From: UBA11612 sp963976395 | GTDB lineage: Bacteria; Pseudomonadota; Alphaproteobacteria; Rhodospirillales; Rhodospirillaceae | Length of the DNA: 32,761 nt | Assembly: GCA_963976395.1 (NCBI GenBank) | Contig: CAXBLG010000031.1 | Span: 1-32,761 of the forward strand | Direction of reading: 5' to 3' | Part shown: piece by piece, positions 32,402 through 32,761 of the stretch | Numbering within the stretch: position 1 is the first letter of the stretch | How the letters are laid out: each line of letters begins with the position of its first letter | The notes under the pieces: generated by a model | The model's input: the letters and a program-made list of their open reading frames with translations, nothing else | Database searches by the model: none | Told to the model about the DNA's origin: nothing | Made by a program: the position numbers and the translations under genes

Positions 32402-32761
32402 TCAGGTGATTTTCACGCGTTTAAATGTATTCGTGAGATTAATGACGACGGCGCTTGTATAGAGATAGGGATTGCCCCGTTTTTGCAGTTCCGGGTTTTT
32501 GGGGTAGTTGTCGATTTCCGCTGCATGCGATGCGCCTACTGAAACCCGCCAATCCACGTTTCCAGAAGGGCCGAATAGGCCGGTGAGATAAACCGGGTCT
32601 TTTCCCGACTTTGCGTTCCGCCAAGCCTTGGTGTCGTAAACGTCCGTCAGCTGAGAGGCGAGAACCATCAGGGCGGGCTGCGCAACGCCTATATTGGACA
32701 ATTCCTGGAGGATCGCGGCGTGATATAGGCTGTCCTCGTCATATTCTAAGCTAACCCCTGT
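32402..32761 (-). CDS. Partial unrecognised gene, runs off the window
   Basis: The frame is open from the stop near 32402 to the right edge with no stop, so the visible 119 codons are the C-terminal part of a longer protein. A TTG at 32701 could be mistaken for a start, but twenty further sense codons (TGVSLEYDEDSLYHAA) precede it. Visible features: LSNIGVAQPALMVLASQL, WRNAKSGKDPVYLTGLFGP, VDWRVSVGASHAAEIDNYP and a C-terminal AVVINLTNTFKRVKIT. No membrane segment or known motif is recognised. It lies about 55 bp upstream of the 65-residue partner gene on the same strand, so it is element 2 cargo or maintenance. Confidence 0.6.
   Translation of the reverse strand, partial: TGVSLEYDEDSLYHAAILQELSNIGVAQPALMVLASQLTDVYDTKAWRNAKSGKDPVYLTGLFGPSGNVDWRVSVGASHAAEIDNYPKNPELQKRGNPYLYTSAVVINLTNTFKRVKIT

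Noticed and set aside
1..32761. CRISPR array, insertion sequence or rRNA
   Set aside because: No regularly spaced identical repeats with unique spacers, no transposase gene with terminal inverted repeats and no rRNA sequence were seen.

Overview
The window is a stretch of alphaproteobacterial chromosome (genus not determinable by eye) held between two unrelated-looking integrative elements. The alphaproteobacterial call rests on the gene order thioredoxin(TlpA)-argH-lptM-lysA-TIGR02302, then the MJ0042/DUF3426 zinc-ribbon gene divergent from ftsE-ftsX-ydcF-plsC, together with a cobalamin-dependent ribonucleotide reductase and etfB-etfA-hbd.

Left accessory region (1-5848). It is visibly more A+T-rich than the rest up to about 2.2 kb. 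It holds three leftward cargo genes (a lipoprotein and two small membrane proteins), then a rightward module: a conserved hypothetical protein, a Rep_trans-like replication/relaxase protein, a 65-residue protein and a large serine recombinase. The recombinase reading frame ends inside a 24-bp copy of a tRNA 3' end (5301-5324) that has no 5' tRNA half beside it. A further small gene (5389-5802) follows. That gene and the gene at 759-1214 are both preceded by the same exact 23-bp sequence and followed by the same roughly 30-bp sequence, although the proteins are unrelated. This resembles a gene-cassette layout.

Core region (6088-30464). In order: a Sel1-repeat periplasmic protein; etfB-etfA-hbd (electron transfer flavoprotein and 3-hydroxyacyl-CoA dehydrogenase); an ArnT/PMT-like glycosyltransferase coupled to a PAP2 phosphatase; a TlpA-like thioredoxin facing back; argH, a 45-residue LptM-like lipoprotein and lysA (arginine and lysine synthesis with the LPS-assembly lipoprotein between them); a TIGR02302 membrane protein; the zinc-ribbon protein with a collagen-like repeat insert; ftsEX, a YdcF-like protein and PlsC (division and envelope); nrdJ; a beta-barrel outer membrane protein; an Lrp/AsnC regulator divergent from cysE; and a CPA2 (Kef-type) cation/proton antiporter.

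Right accessory region (30465-32761). An intact tRNA-Glu(CTC) marks an integration site. A second serine recombinase reads leftward into the tRNA, and its last 18 residues are encoded on the antisense strand of the tRNA gene. Upstream of it lie a 65-residue protein and a gene that runs off the window end.

The strongest new signal is shared by both elements: each pairs a tRNA-end-reading serine recombinase with a 65-residue protein encoded directly upstream. The two small proteins align without gaps over about 33 residues (11 identities), which suggests a dedicated small partner, possibly a directionality factor or regulator.
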